Assembly: GCA_031263265.1 (NCBI GenBank)
Contig: JAISGE010000022.1
Span: 1 to 16,001 of the forward strand
Reading direction: 5' to 3'
DNA from: Treponema sp.
GTDB taxonomy: Bacteria; Spirochaetota; Spirochaetia; Treponematales; Breznakiellaceae
DNA: 16,001 bases
Positions 6,838 to 15,769 of the stretch are shown here, in pieces. The first letter of the stretch is position 1; each line of letters begins with the position of its first letter. A program made the translations under genes and the position numbers. The notes below the pieces were generated by a model that was not told where the DNA came from, searched no databases, and worked only from the letters and a program-made list of their open reading frames with translations.

Positions 6838-8676
6838 ATGAAATTTTTCAAAGATTTACCCATTGGAACGAAATTTTTGTGTGCTTCCCTGCTTATCGCG
6901 GGGATTTTTACGATAATCTGTTGGCGGAGTATAAGCACCATCGAGAATTGCCACATGGCTTGCGGAGCCCTCATGAGCGGGGCGGTTGCCACTAAGTCCC
7001 TAGTACAGAGCGCACAAACATCCTTTCACGCGCTGGCGGAAACCGCGAACCAGTCCTTATGCTATGCCAATTTAGAGGATTCTGCCAAGGGAAGAGAACT
7101 CAAGAGAACATTTGACGCGGATGCAAAGGAACTTTTGCTAGTATTAGACCAGGTAAGCCAGGCCCTGCAAAGGGATCCTATGGTTGACGCGTCGCTTATC
7201 GCCAGGCTTGTCTTACAAGTAAACCGGGCTAAAGCGACCCTTGATACGGAGTATATACCGCTTATTGACCGCATGATAGATACCCAAGAATACGCCGAAA
7301 ACACGGGCCGGCTCGCCGCGGATTTTACCCGCTCTACGGTGCTGGCCGGGCAAATTGCGGGGGATATTGATGTCGTGTTTCAGGACATTGCCAAGGCAGG
7401 GGACGACCTTTACAACGGGTATGTGGCGTTCCTGCTGGGTACTATCCTTAAGTTGAAAATATACGACATCATCGCGCTTGTGTTTTCGGTGCTGTTGACG
7501 GTTTTCATAGCCCGAGCCATCCGAAAGCCCTTCCACCAGATGATGGAGACCCTCAAGGAAATCGCTGCGAATTGGGATTTAACGAAACCCCTTACGTTTG
7601 ATAGACAAGATGAAATCGGCAGATTAGCGGCATTTCTTAATCTTACCTTTGAAAAAATGCGTAGCCTGCTCTTGGTCATTAAAACCATGACTGTCACCTT
7701 ATCGGGAAACAGTTCGAAACTGCACTCAAACATCTACCAGACTGCTTCATCCATTAATGAAATTAACGCGGTTATTCATAGTATCAACGGCCAGATGACG
7801 GTGCAGGTTAAGGAAGTGGATCAGACCCATAAGGCTATGACCCGGATCCTTGCCCTGGTGGACAGGCTTGATGAGCATATCGCGTCCCAGGCTGAAAGTG
7901 TGTCCCAATCCTCTGCGTCCATCGAACAGATGCTTGCCAATATCCATGCGGTGGCGGAAACCTTGAGCAAAAACGAGGCCAATGTGCTTACCCTGGGGCA
8001 GTCATCAGAAGCAGGGATGTACGGTCTTGAGACGGTGGTTGCGGATATTCAAGAAATAGCCCGGGAATCCCAGGGACTTCTCGAGATCAACGGGGTGATT
8101 GAAAACATCGCAAGTCAGACCAACCTTTTGTCCATGAATGCGGCCATAGAAGCCGCACATGCCGGGGAAGCGGGCAAAGGCTTCGCGGTGGTGGCTAATG
8201 AAATCAGAAAATTGGCAGAAGACGCAAGTGGACAATCCAAGACCATTGGTTCAGTGCTGCAAAAGATCAAAAGTTCTATAGACACGATAACCCAATCCAC
8301 CGGGGTCATGGTTGAAGAATTCAAGAAGATACGAGGCGGGGTGGAGATCGTATCCAACCAGGAAGCCCTTGTCAGGGAAGCTATGGAAGAGCAGGAAGTA
8401 GGAAGCCGCAGCATATTGGAACAGATAAGCAAGCTCAAGACCATCACCAGCATGGTCAAACATTCATCCTCAGAAATCGCGGCTGAAGGACAGGAGGTGA
8501 AACACCAAAGCGGCGTCCTTGAGCAGATAACCAGTGAAATAAACAGCGGTATGGACGAGATGACCCAGGGAGCGGAATTGATCGGCACCGCGGCAAGCCA
8601 CGTCAGCGATATAAGCAACGCCACCAATCAGTCCGTCATCACCCTGAGCCAGGAAATCGCCAAGTTCAAGGTCTGA
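6838..8676 (+). CDS. Methyl-accepting chemotaxis protein (transmembrane chemoreceptor)
   Basis: Seen: 612 residues in classic chemoreceptor order. Transmembrane segment 1 is at about 13-29, a helical extracytoplasmic sensor of about 175 residues follows, and transmembrane segment 2 is at about 208-225 (IIALVFSVLLTVFIARAI). A HAMP linker lies at about 226-278 (QDEIGRLAAFLNLTFEKM), then a long coiled-coil signalling domain. The hairpin tip, residues about 427-461 with NLLSMNAAIEAAHAGEAGKG, is the CheA/CheW contact region. The protein senses a ligand outside the membrane and controls the CheA kinase and so flagellar reversal; the ligand is unknown. The sensor looks like a four-helix bundle. It ends QEIAKFKV, without a CheR-binding pentapeptide. 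AAGGAG (6815-6820) is 17 bases from the ATG, unusually far. The gene converges on addA, 23 bp away, with no terminator visible. Confidence 0.96.
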   Translation: MKFFKDLPIGTKFLCASLLIAGIFTIICWRSISTIENCHMACGALMSGAVATKSLVQSAQTSFHALAETANQSLCYANLEDSAKGRELKRTFDADAKELLLVLDQVSQALQRDPMVDASLIARLVLQVNRAKATLDTEYIPLIDRMIDTQEYAENTGRLAADFTRSTVLAGQIAGDIDVVFQDIAKAGDDLYNGYVAFLLGTILKLKIYDIIALVFSVLLTVFIARAIRKPFHQMMETLKEIAANWDLTKPLTFDRQDEIGRLAAFLNLTFEKMRSLLLVIKTMTVTLSGNSSKLHSNIYQTASSINEINAVIHSINGQMTVQVKEVDQTHKAMTRILALVDRLDEHIASQAESVSQSSASIEQMLANIHAVAETLSKNEANVLTLGQSSEAGMYGLETVVADIQEIARESQGLLEINGVIENIASQTNLLSMNAAIEAAHAGEAGKGFAVVANEIRKLAEDASGQSKTIGSVLQKIKSSIDTITQSTGVMVEEFKKIRGGVEIVSNQEALVREAMEEQEVGSRSILEQISKLKTITSMVKHSSSEIAAEGQEVKHQSGVLEQITSEINSGMDEMTQGAELIGTAASHVSDISNATNQSVITLSQEIAKFKV

Positions 8677-8699
8677 TTCTAACCCGTAATTGCTACCGC

Positions 8700-11600
8700 T
8701 CAACACGAATCAACCGAAAAAGCGTGGCCGGTGCGGAGGTAATACAGGTATATCCTACAGGGTTTCTTGCGTAACGTACCCGCGGCGTGATAATACCAGG
8801 TCATTTGAGGGAGGTGTTCCCGGGGGTTTTCAAACCGGTCGGTTTTGAAATCCACCACGTAAACCACTTCCGGGGTCTCAAACAGCAGGTCAATGGTTCC
8901 ATCAATAAAGATACCTTCGGCGCTTAGGCTTCTAAACCGGTATTCGCTCTTACGGAAAACCGCAGTGCCGGCCATGGTTCCCAAGGGGGATGCGATAAAC
9001 CGGGCTGCCAGGGCATTTCCCACGGCAAGGAGGGTGTCCGCCTCGCTTGGGGTCAGATGGCCTGCCAGGGAAAAGGGGATCTGGGCTTCCGTTCCTTTGA
9101 GCAGGGCCTCGGTGCATATATGGGCCAGGGTGCCGAAATCCGCCGCGGTAAACCGGTCTTTCCCTTCCGTAACTGTATCCACAGTATCCGCAGGTCCAGT
9201 GGCAAAGCGATCAAGCAGGGCGTCTACCGGCTCAAAGAGGTCTGCTCCCCCTGGTCCGGTATATGCCGGGGATAGGTGATAGCTCGTCAGCGCTTTCCCC
9301 GGAGCAACTGAACCGGCGGAGCTGGTGGCGGTCCTGTGGTTGGGCAGAACCTGGGGAGTACTCAAGACGTGGACTTTTTCATAGTAAGGCCCCAGGGTGC
9401 TCAGGAACCGGGCAAGCCCCGGGGGATCATTGGTATATCCAGGGGCGGTATGGGTCGCTGAGAAGACCTGGCTCCTTGTATACCGGGGAATTGCTTTAAG
9501 GCAAAAGAACCGGGGGCTTTCAGCGATCTGATCCAGCACTGGGGGGAGCAGCAAGCCGAACAAGGTATCATCATCAATGATACGGTCTCCGGCAATAGGG
9601 AGCGGCGCCCCCTTTTTTTGCCTTTGCACTGCTTGTTTTTCTCTTTTGGCCAGGATTGCCTGCTGTACGTGGAGCGAAAAATCTACCCCTGCCTCAGGGG
9701 TTTCAAGGGAAAGACTGCCTACCACGTATACCTCTTGTTCTGCCCGGGTCATGGCCACATAGAGCAGCCTGCGCAGTTCCGCGGTTCGCTTCTGCTGCTC
9801 TTCACACGCGGCCTGTTCGTAAAAAAAGTTCCGCTTCACGGTTTTCTCGGCCCCTATATCCCCGGCCCATTCTTCGGGCAAGGGCGGGTTAAAGGAAATT
9901 CCCCATTCCTGGCTCCAATACACGCCCTCGCTATTACTTGCTGCTTTGCCCTTATTGCCGCACCCGCAGATGAACACCACCGGGAATTCCAGCCCCTTAC
10001 TTTTGTGAATGGTCATAAGCCGAACCGCACCGGAACGTTCCAGGGGAATGTCCAGGTCTTGGTCATCCAGACGTTCCTCCCCATCCTGCAATGCCCGGAT
10101 CCTATCGGTAAACCCGGCAAGACTGAGGCCCTTTGCATCGGCTTGTACGGCCAGGTTAAACAAATAGTCGTATAATACCCGGTACATCTCGGTCTTGGGA
10201 TGCCATTCGGTTTCATAACGGTACCCTTCGGTATACCATAGATCGCTGAGCAGTTCTGCACAGGACATACGGGTCGCTTTGGTACGGATACGCTGGTACA
10301 TCCCCTGGCCTTGGAGGAATTGCCCCTGGTCATCCGCTGAAAGCCGCGGTAAGAGGGCATCGGCAAAGGGCGCTTCCTGGGCTGCCAGGCACTCGATCAC
10401 GCCACCCAGGGAAAGGGCCACCCAGGGGGAATGGAGCATCACCCCATAGGCTTCGGTATCCCCAGGATACGCGGCAAGCCGGAGCACTGCCATAAGGTCG
10501 TTTACCGGGCCGTCGGTAAAAAAGCCCCCCATACCTCCGCTGATATAGGGAATATTCCTCAGGCGGAGCTGTTTTTCATAGCATTTTTGATGGGTATGCG
10601 CCCGGAAGAGCAGGACTATATCATCAGGCTGATAGCGTTTCAGTAGGTCTTGAATCTGTTCCGCGACAAAACAGGCTTCGTTTTCATGGAGATCCAGGAA
10701 TTCATCAGGTGCTGTTGGCTCTGGTACTGAATCATCCTCATCAGTTGCTGGGGTTTCTTCGTCTTCGGCCCGTGTTTTGGGAAGAATCGCGATGGTAATT
10801 CGGGGCTCCGGGCACTCACGCTGCGTTTCATCGGTCTTTTGACCCGTACATACAGGGGTATAGGCTGCTTCGTAACCGGGTAGTTCCCCCTGGTTGCTTG
10901 GGATAAAAACCGAGACAAAAACCCCAATCTCTTGTACTTCCTGATGATCAAAATGGCTGCCCCCGAACAGGGCATTAAAGCTGCCGATTAAGCAAGGCAC
11001 TGAACGGTAATTTGTTCTGAGGCTCAAGGAAACACCCGGTAATTCGTGCTGCAGCCGCTGAAACACCGATACATCGGCACCCCGGAAACGGTAAATCGAC
11101 TGTTTTTCATCCCCTACAAAAAAGAGTTTTCCTGGGCATAGATCCGCAGCCTGGGGAATACGTTGCTCCTTACGGTCCAGCCGCTCTGCAAGGAGAAACA
11201 AAAGCTCTTTTTGCAGTTCATTATTGTCCTGAAATTCGTCGATCATGATGGCCTTAAAAGAGGCTTTTTCATGATCCCGTATATCAGGATGATCCTTGAG
11301 GATGCGGCGGGCAAGCCGGGCCACATCAGCAAAGGTGAGCACCCCTTCACGGCGTTTTTTGGTAAGCACCAGGCGCTGAAACTCCTGCAAAAGGGACATG
11401 TAAGACAGGATAAGCCCCCCTTGCATACAAAACACGCCAAGGGATGAAAAATCCAGGGCCTGGTCCCGGATAGCTTTGACCAGCTCTTTTGCCGGATCCG
11501 TGCGTTTCCCTGCCCGTAAATTGATGGTATGAAAAGCATACAAAAACGTAAGACAGCACCCTACTTGAGCCCGAACCGGATGCCCCTGGGCTTCGGGGAT

Positions 11601-12437
11601 CCGCTCATGGTCATCAAGGGCTAAGAGGGAATCAAAATACCCCCGGATATCCTGGGCTTCAGGAAACCGCATATCCCCCCGGGTAAAAGGAGTAAGCAGC
11701 TCGTTCAAGGCACGCCTGAAAGCATCTGCCGCAGGCTCCTCGGCCAAGAGCGCTTCAATATCTTGCAAGGCCGTGATGAGTTCCCGGGTCCTTTTTTCCC
11801 ATGCAGTGCAGATACTACCCATCTGTTTCTGTACCATTTCCATAAAATCAGGGGGCTCGTCAATATGACTGTATTGGAATACTGGATCGGCAAAAAAATC
11901 CCGGGCAATAGGGATAGGCTGTTTTTGGTAGTACAGGGCTTCAATAACCGGATGCCTACGGTGGGCAATTAAGAAAGGAAGGGCTTCTTCCACGACCAGT
12001 TCCCGGCACCGTTGTTGATCCACGGTAAAGTGAGGGGGTATCCCATAGCGGGTGGCTGCCTGCTTCACCAAGGACGCGCTGTATGCATCCAGGGTATAGA
12101 TAGGGGCGTGCACAAAATCGTCTGTTGCACGCTGGGCCCGTTCCTTGAGAATTCCTGATTCGGTTTTGGCAATCTCAGAAAGGGTCGTATAGATGCGCTG
12201 GTACATTTCTGTGGCCGCTTTCTTGGTAAACGTGAGAGTAAGGATCTCAGTAACCTGATAGGCTTTTTCCACCACCAGATACGCAAAGCGGCTGGCGAGC
12301 ACCGTGGTTTTACCAGAACCAGCACCTGCGGCAACCACGGCATTGTGCTCACACAAAACCGCACGCTGCTGTTCATCGTTGAGTTTACGGATAAAGGCAA
12401 ACGTGTCCTTAGGTACGTCGCTCATCGGCGCCTCCAT
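8700..12437 (-). CDS. addA: AddA-like subunit of ATP-dependent helicase-nuclease
   Basis: Seen: 1245 residues, near the usual 1200-1250 of AddA. UvrD/Rep (SF1A) motifs are intact: Walker A AGAGSGKTT (37-45), DEFQD (400-404), GDEKQSIYRFRGAD, TNYRS, TIHKSKGLEFPVV (about 809-821) and the YVAMTRAEQ arginine finger (Arg898). A C-terminal RecB-type PD-(D/E)XK nuclease follows: GTLAH (His1106), DGTID (1179-1183), DFKTD (Asp1196, Lys1198) and Q1208-x3-Y1212. Known: AddAB unwinds and resects double-strand breaks and loads RecA, with AddA supplying the motor and the 3'-strand nuclease. An acidic linker (about 555-590) interrupts the helicase core. Two starts are possible: ATG 12437 with GAGGG upstream, or ATG 12425 with GGAGG five bases upstream. 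Either overlaps the end of addB, by 29 or 17 nt, which implies coupling. RecB-like naming is possible, but the AddB partner favours AddA. Confidence 0.93.
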   Translation of the reverse strand: MEAPMSDVPKDTFAFIRKLNDEQQRAVLCEHNAVVAAGAGSGKTTVLASRFAYLVVEKAYQVTEILTLTFTKKAATEMYQRIYTTLSEIAKTESGILKERAQRATDDFVHAPIYTLDAYSASLVKQAATRYGIPPHFTVDQQRCRELVVEEALPFLIAHRRHPVIEALYYQKQPIPIARDFFADPVFQYSHIDEPPDFMEMVQKQMGSICTAWEKRTRELITALQDIEALLAEEPAADAFRRALNELLTPFTRGDMRFPEAQDIRGYFDSLLALDDHERIPEAQGHPVRAQVGCCLTFLYAFHTINLRAGKRTDPAKELVKAIRDQALDFSSLGVFCMQGGLILSYMSLLQEFQRLVLTKKRREGVLTFADVARLARRILKDHPDIRDHEKASFKAIMIDEFQDNNELQKELLFLLAERLDRKEQRIPQAADLCPGKLFFVGDEKQSIYRFRGADVSVFQRLQHELPGVSLSLRTNYRSVPCLIGSFNALFGGSHFDHQEVQEIGVFVSVFIPSNQGELPGYEAAYTPVCTGQKTDETQRECPEPRITIAILPKTRAEDEETPATDEDDSVPEPTAPDEFLDLHENEACFVAEQIQDLLKRYQPDDIVLLFRAHTHQKCYEKQLRLRNIPYISGGMGGFFTDGPVNDLMAVLRLAAYPGDTEAYGVMLHSPWVALSLGGVIECLAAQEAPFADALLPRLSADDQGQFLQGQGMYQRIRTKATRMSCAELLSDLWYTEGYRYETEWHPKTEMYRVLYDYLFNLAVQADAKGLSLAGFTDRIRALQDGEERLDDQDLDIPLERSGAVRLMTIHKSKGLEFPVVFICGCGNKGKAASNSEGVYWSQEWGISFNPPLPEEWAGDIGAEKTVKRNFFYEQAACEEQQKRTAELRRLLYVAMTRAEQEVYVVGSLSLETPEAGVDFSLHVQQAILAKREKQAVQRQKKGAPLPIAGDRIIDDDTLFGLLLPPVLDQIAESPRFFCLKAIPRYTRSQVFSATHTAPGYTNDPPGLARFLSTLGPYYEKVHVLSTPQVLPNHRTATSSAGSVAPGKALTSYHLSPAYTGPGGADLFEPVDALLDRFATGPADTVDTVTEGKDRFTAADFGTLAHICTEALLKGTEAQIPFSLAGHLTPSEADTLLAVGNALAARFIASPLGTMAGTAVFRKSEYRFRSLSAEGIFIDGTIDLLFETPEVVYVVDFKTDRFENPREHLPQMTWYYHAAGTLRKKPCRIYLYYLRTGHAFSVDSC

Positions 12438-15381
12438 TGGTTCCCTCGTGGCCGTGAGACGGTTCTTGGATGATCGGGCATCGAGTCCCTGCTACGGCAT
12501 ACCCGGTCCGGCAGAGGGTATGCCATTTGCACGGGAAACATCTTTTTTCACTGGTACTGTAGGTAGAAAAATTGCCGGAAAGGGCTTCCGCGGCATACCG
12601 GCCTGCCTTGTCTTCAAACTCATGCAGGATCAGGTGAAAGGAATCCTCAGGCGAAGTGGTACGCTCAATCCGATCCCCTTGCCGGTAGGGAACCTTTTTC
12701 CCTGCTGGTACGGTTTGGTCTTGTATCACCCCAAATATGACCTGGGGTTTGGGATGCAAAATGCTGAAGAAAAGCGCCTGGTGTATGGGAGGGCTCTTGT
12801 TTTTTTCCGCCAGGGTGAGGTACAGGGGAAGCTGAAAATTTTCAAGTCCTTGGGCGCCTTTCCCGATACACGGCGCTCGGCGGGGGGTGGTTAACAGCTT
12901 AAAATCAACGATAAGCCCGGTATGTTCCTGGTCTTCCAACAGACAGTCGATGATACCCGTGAGCAGGTACGGGTCTTTTTCTCCGCGATAGGTCAGCTTC
13001 TGTTCACTCTCCAAGACCCGAAAACCGGTAAAGTACCGGAGAAAGCTGGTCAAAAAACCCGCGATCTGGTCTTGTACTACCCTTTGTTGTGCCTGAAGCA
13101 AACGGCAGGTCAAGGGGCTTACTGCTTCCCGGCTTGTTCCAGACCCATAGCAAGAAAAGACCCGGATAACGCTTTGCTCAAGCAGGTGCTGGTAGAGGTC
13201 TGAGAGTTTCCCCTGTACTAAAGGAGCCAGCACACCTCCTTGGGCTTTCACCTGTTTCAAGAACCCCTCCAGTACCTGGTGATACACGATGCCTCGTATG
13301 TTTTCCGCCATGAGGCTTGTCTCCATAGAGATCCGCTTTAGACCAAGGACCTGATCAAAGAGCCATTGCAGGGCGCACTGGTAATAGGGTTCCATAGCTG
13401 AAGGAGAAACCCGCAATACCTGTGAACCATCCTGTAGGACCTGGCAATAGCGCGCCTGAATCACCTGGTGGATGGTAGGCCGCTGCATGGTTTCAGGGGT
13501 TTCGGGTTTTCTTGGCTGGGCTCTCCTGGCACGCCACGCATCAAATCCTGCTTTCTGGACCTGATGTAGGTATTGGGGAAAGGGAGTACGGTCCTGAGGG
13601 TACTGCTGGGCATGATAAAACCACTGCTCTTCCCGGAACAGATCCGGTACAAACCAAGCTTCCGAGCTGAGGCTCGGTTCCCCGTACCGTATCCTTGGTT
13701 TTGCAGGACCCTTGAGCTCGTGGTGAGGTAGGGCAAATCCTGAAAAGGTTTGTTGGGCGCAAAAAAAGGCCGTACCTTTGAGGCTGTTCAGGGTATACAG
13801 GTTGATAAATGGCCCTGAAACATCCTGATCCTTTATCCCAAGCTGGGCTTTCTTACCAGCCGGTAAAAACGCAAGCGGTGAAAAAACCGTATTCAGATCC
13901 CCTTGGGTGGCTCCGATTACGATATGCCACGCAAAAGGCGCGGCCGCCGCACTCCGATAGGGAAACACCCTCAAGCCTGATCCACTTTCCCGGGCCCGAT
14001 ACCAAGTTTCTTTGAGGTGTTCCACCAAAAAAACAAAGGGATGGGAAACCGAGACATCAGGAAAGGACTTTTCAAGGGCAGCCAACCCGTAGAGTTCAGC
14101 CATACAGCGCACGAGCAGGGTATTGGTTTCAGGAAGACAGGATTCCATGGTAAAAAAATGTTCCCGAAACATACTATATTGGCGGACCACTTCCCCAAAC
14201 GAGGGGGCATTATACAGGGCCAGTATAGCCTTTTTGAGACCAGCATACCACAAACGGGCCCGTTCTTCCCGGCTTGCGGAACGCGCGGCAAAGGCGTCTT
14301 CCCATACATCAATGACAAGATCAGGCCCTTCTTCCCAGGAACACATACAGTTGTTCTTGATGCCAAAATCCATAAGCTGGGCAATGGCTTCAGGATCCTT
14401 CCAGGGAAGATGGGTATTCAAGAGCAGATTGGCCATTGCATCAAAGGAAAACCGAGAGGAAACACAGGACTGGATTGCGGGAAAAAGCTGTCCCCCTGGA
14501 TAAGAGACCACTGGTTTTCCCATAGAGCTTACCACGGGGATATTCCGGTTCGCCAACTCCCGCCTGAGGTATGGTTCATAGTGTTCCCTATCCGGGACAC
14601 TCACCGCGATAGATTCCCAGGGTACCCCGTGGTTTTCTACCAAGCTGCGGATAAACAGGGCCGCTTCGGTAAGTTCACTCTGGGAATTGGTGTAGAAGAA
14701 GGTCTGGGGCTGCTTGTTTTCAAGGTCTGGAATCGGCACCAGTCTAAGCCCTGGGGTATGTTCCAGCACTTCCTGGTAGTCCTGGAAATCAGGCAGGATC
14801 TCAGGGAAAAAGATAACAGCGCGCGTTTCCTTGGTATCAAGGACGGGCGTTTCCCAGGCCGGCTCAAAACACCGGTGCTCATCAAGAAATTGACGGTACC
14901 GGATCATAAGGCCGTATAAATCCTTGTCAATAGCATCAAACCCGATAGGAAGGGGGCCTCCGGTATGCTGCCCAAGGAGTATGCCGGTCTTTTTTTCAAA
15001 CCATCTTCCCATCTCAGGGAGCATGGCCGTAAGCCAAGGCCCAAAGGACCCGGCAGTATGCGCGTATTCCGGGGGTACCAAGGAGGAAAAACAGGGGACA
15101 CCCCCGGTCCGTACCTGGGCTGCGTGTTCTTCAAGCAAGCGGCTCACCCAGAGTTTCCGTAAACCGGGGGGAATGGGTTCTTTACCTTGCTGCCGGGATC
15201 CCAGGACCTCCTGCTTAAATACGTCCCAGGTAATGAATCGTTCCATAGCCAGGGTACCGCAACCTGACGCTTCTAAAACCAGGTCTGCCCAACGGGAAAC
15301 CGCGATTTCTGTGGGAAACACCAAAAAACTAGTGCTATGAGCGTTCATTTCGCTCAAAATCGTTTCAATGATACGGTGCAT
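12409..15381 (-). CDS. addB: AddB-like subunit with iron-sulfur nuclease domain
   Basis: Seen: 990 residues. The C-terminal PD-(D/E)XK nuclease has GIVYH, GIID (Asp812), IVDFKLL (Asp826, Lys828) and a Gln-x3-Tyr-like ENFQLPLYL. It is bracketed by Cys669 (EPYYQCALQW) and C948-x2-C951-x5-C957 (CFPCKWHTLC), the cysteine pattern that ligates the [4Fe-4S] staple in AddB. The N-terminal half resembles an inactivated helicase: no GxGK(T/S) Walker A was found in FLVFPTEIAVSRWADLVLEA or nearby. At 990 residues it is shorter than Bacillus AddB (about 1160). Known: AddB provides the 5'-strand nuclease and, in studied enzymes, Chi recognition. Start ATG 15381 has only a weak AAAGAG site upstream. addA overlaps its 3' end, so both subunits are made from one transcript. 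The gene lies just downstream of a hairpin ending the GNAT fragment. Confidence 0.88.
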   Translation of the reverse strand: MHRIIETILSEMNAHSTSFLVFPTEIAVSRWADLVLEASGCGTLAMERFITWDVFKQEVLGSRQQGKEPIPPGLRKLWVSRLLEEHAAQVRTGGVPCFSSLVPPEYAHTAGSFGPWLTAMLPEMGRWFEKKTGILLGQHTGGPLPIGFDAIDKDLYGLMIRYRQFLDEHRCFEPAWETPVLDTKETRAVIFFPEILPDFQDYQEVLEHTPGLRLVPIPDLENKQPQTFFYTNSQSELTEAALFIRSLVENHGVPWESIAVSVPDREHYEPYLRRELANRNIPVVSSMGKPVVSYPGGQLFPAIQSCVSSRFSFDAMANLLLNTHLPWKDPEAIAQLMDFGIKNNCMCSWEEGPDLVIDVWEDAFAARSASREERARLWYAGLKKAILALYNAPSFGEVVRQYSMFREHFFTMESCLPETNTLLVRCMAELYGLAALEKSFPDVSVSHPFVFLVEHLKETWYRARESGSGLRVFPYRSAAAAPFAWHIVIGATQGDLNTVFSPLAFLPAGKKAQLGIKDQDVSGPFINLYTLNSLKGTAFFCAQQTFSGFALPHHELKGPAKPRIRYGEPSLSSEAWFVPDLFREEQWFYHAQQYPQDRTPFPQYLHQVQKAGFDAWRARRAQPRKPETPETMQRPTIHQVIQARYCQVLQDGSQVLRVSPSAMEPYYQCALQWLFDQVLGLKRISMETSLMAENIRGIVYHQVLEGFLKQVKAQGGVLAPLVQGKLSDLYQHLLEQSVIRVFSCYGSGTSREAVSPLTCRLLQAQQRVVQDQIAGFLTSFLRYFTGFRVLESEQKLTYRGEKDPYLLTGIIDCLLEDQEHTGLIVDFKLLTTPRRAPCIGKGAQGLENFQLPLYLTLAEKNKSPPIHQALFFSILHPKPQVIFGVIQDQTVPAGKKVPYRQGDRIERTTSPEDSFHLILHEFEDKAGRYAAEALSGNFSTYSTSEKRCFPCKWHTLCRTGYAVAGTRCPIIQEPSHGHEGTNGGADERRT

Positions 15382-15393
15382 AGTACTCTTTAC

Positions 15394-15409
15394 TGAGCGT
15401 TACCGCTCA
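15394..15409 (-). repeat. 6-bp stem, 4-nt loop hairpin between the GNAT fragment and addB
   Basis: TGAGCG (15394-15399) and CGCTCA (15404-15409) are perfectly complementary around a TTAC loop. On the minus strand the upper arm includes the TGA stop of the GNAT fragment. It lies only 12 bp upstream of the addB ATG, so in the mRNA it would sit next to the addB ribosome site. No T-run follows. Function is inferred. Confidence 0.35.
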
Positions 15410-15769
15410 AGCGGCTGTTTCAAGACTAAAGCCTTGAAACAGCCGGTATTCTTTTCCTTTTGCCTTTCCTCTGTTCATCATACTTTGTAGATCACCACCT
15501 AATTGGTGTAATTCTTTTTCTGAAGCGTGTAACTTAATAGCATCTGCAATAAGAGACATATAAGCCACGATATTTTTGGTACTTTTTTCATGTAAAAGAT
15601 AGGTTACTGCAATCATATCATCTTGAGATTTTAATGATTCTCTTACAAGATAAACATTATACTCTTCAATTGAGCAAGAGAATGTATCAAGTCCTTCAGA
15701 AGAAACAAGACGATCTAGGCTGAAATATTCCTCAAATTCTTTACGGGAAAGTTCTATCCGTGCGCACAT
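15407..15769 (-). CDS. Truncated GNAT-like N-acetyltransferase fragment
   Basis: Seen: 120 residues. The segment from about Leu27 to Leu80 (LDTFSCSIEEYNVYLVRESL, then AVTYLLHEKSTKNIVAYMSL and IADAIKL) matches the N-terminal strands of GNAT acetyltransferases of the bacterial accessory type. The family normally continues for another 70-100 residues with the acetyl-CoA loop (R/Q-x-x-G-x-G/A). Here that part is missing, and the tail (from about His88) looks unrelated; its last 12 codons lie in a perfect hairpin. I looked in the other two minus-strand frames across the junction and saw no continuation, so a simple frameshift is unlikely. An acetyltransferase lacking the cofactor site should be inactive. 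The start overlaps the 56-aa gene by 16 nt, the layout of antitoxin-toxin pairs in which GNAT proteins can be the toxin. The GNAT call is from motif memory, moderately sure. Confidence 0.5.
   Translation of the reverse strand: MCARIELSRKEFEEYFSLDRLVSSEGLDTFSCSIEEYNVYLVRESLKSQDDMIAVTYLLHEKSTKNIVAYMSLIADAIKLHASEKELHQLGGDLQSMMNRGKAKGKEYRLFQGFSLETAA
15412..15445. terminator. 13-bp perfect hairpin, possible terminator remnant
   Basis: CGGCTGTTTCAAG (15412-15424) and CTTGAAACAGCCG (15433-15445) form a 13-bp perfect stem with an 8-nt loop. On the plus strand it is followed by a loosely T-rich stretch (GTATTCTTTTCC); on the minus strand there is no T-run, so it is not a strong intrinsic terminator for the genes that are actually there. 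It encodes the last residues of the truncated GNAT protein, an odd place for so perfect a stem. Confidence 0.45.

Noticed and set aside
8115..8627. 170-codon hydrophobic open frame on the - strand inside the chemoreceptor gene
   Set aside because: Its hydrophobic look is a by-product of reading the coiled-coil codons backwards; no start signal is present.
9618..10175. 185-codon open frame on the + strand inside addA
   Set aside because: It is antisense to helicase motifs V and VI of addA, and its residues show no domain pattern.
12304..12894. 196-codon open frame on the + strand over the addB/addA junction
   Set aside because: It covers the Walker A of addA and the iron-sulfur cysteines of addB in antisense, so it is a shadow.
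14017..14919. 300-codon open frame on the + strand inside addB
   Set aside because: It is antisense to a well-supported gene, shows no family motif or ribosome site, and follows from the codon bias of the GC-richer addB frame.
8691..15410. Shared TTGAGCGGTA after the stop codons of addA (about 8693-8704) and the GNAT fragment (about 15401-15411)
   Set aside because: A 10-base match is expected by chance many times in 16 kb, and it has no repeat structure beyond that.
15407..15530. A simple frameshift as the reason for the short GNAT protein
   Set aside because: Reading the other two minus-strand frames past the junction gives stops within a few codons and no acetyl-CoA loop motif.
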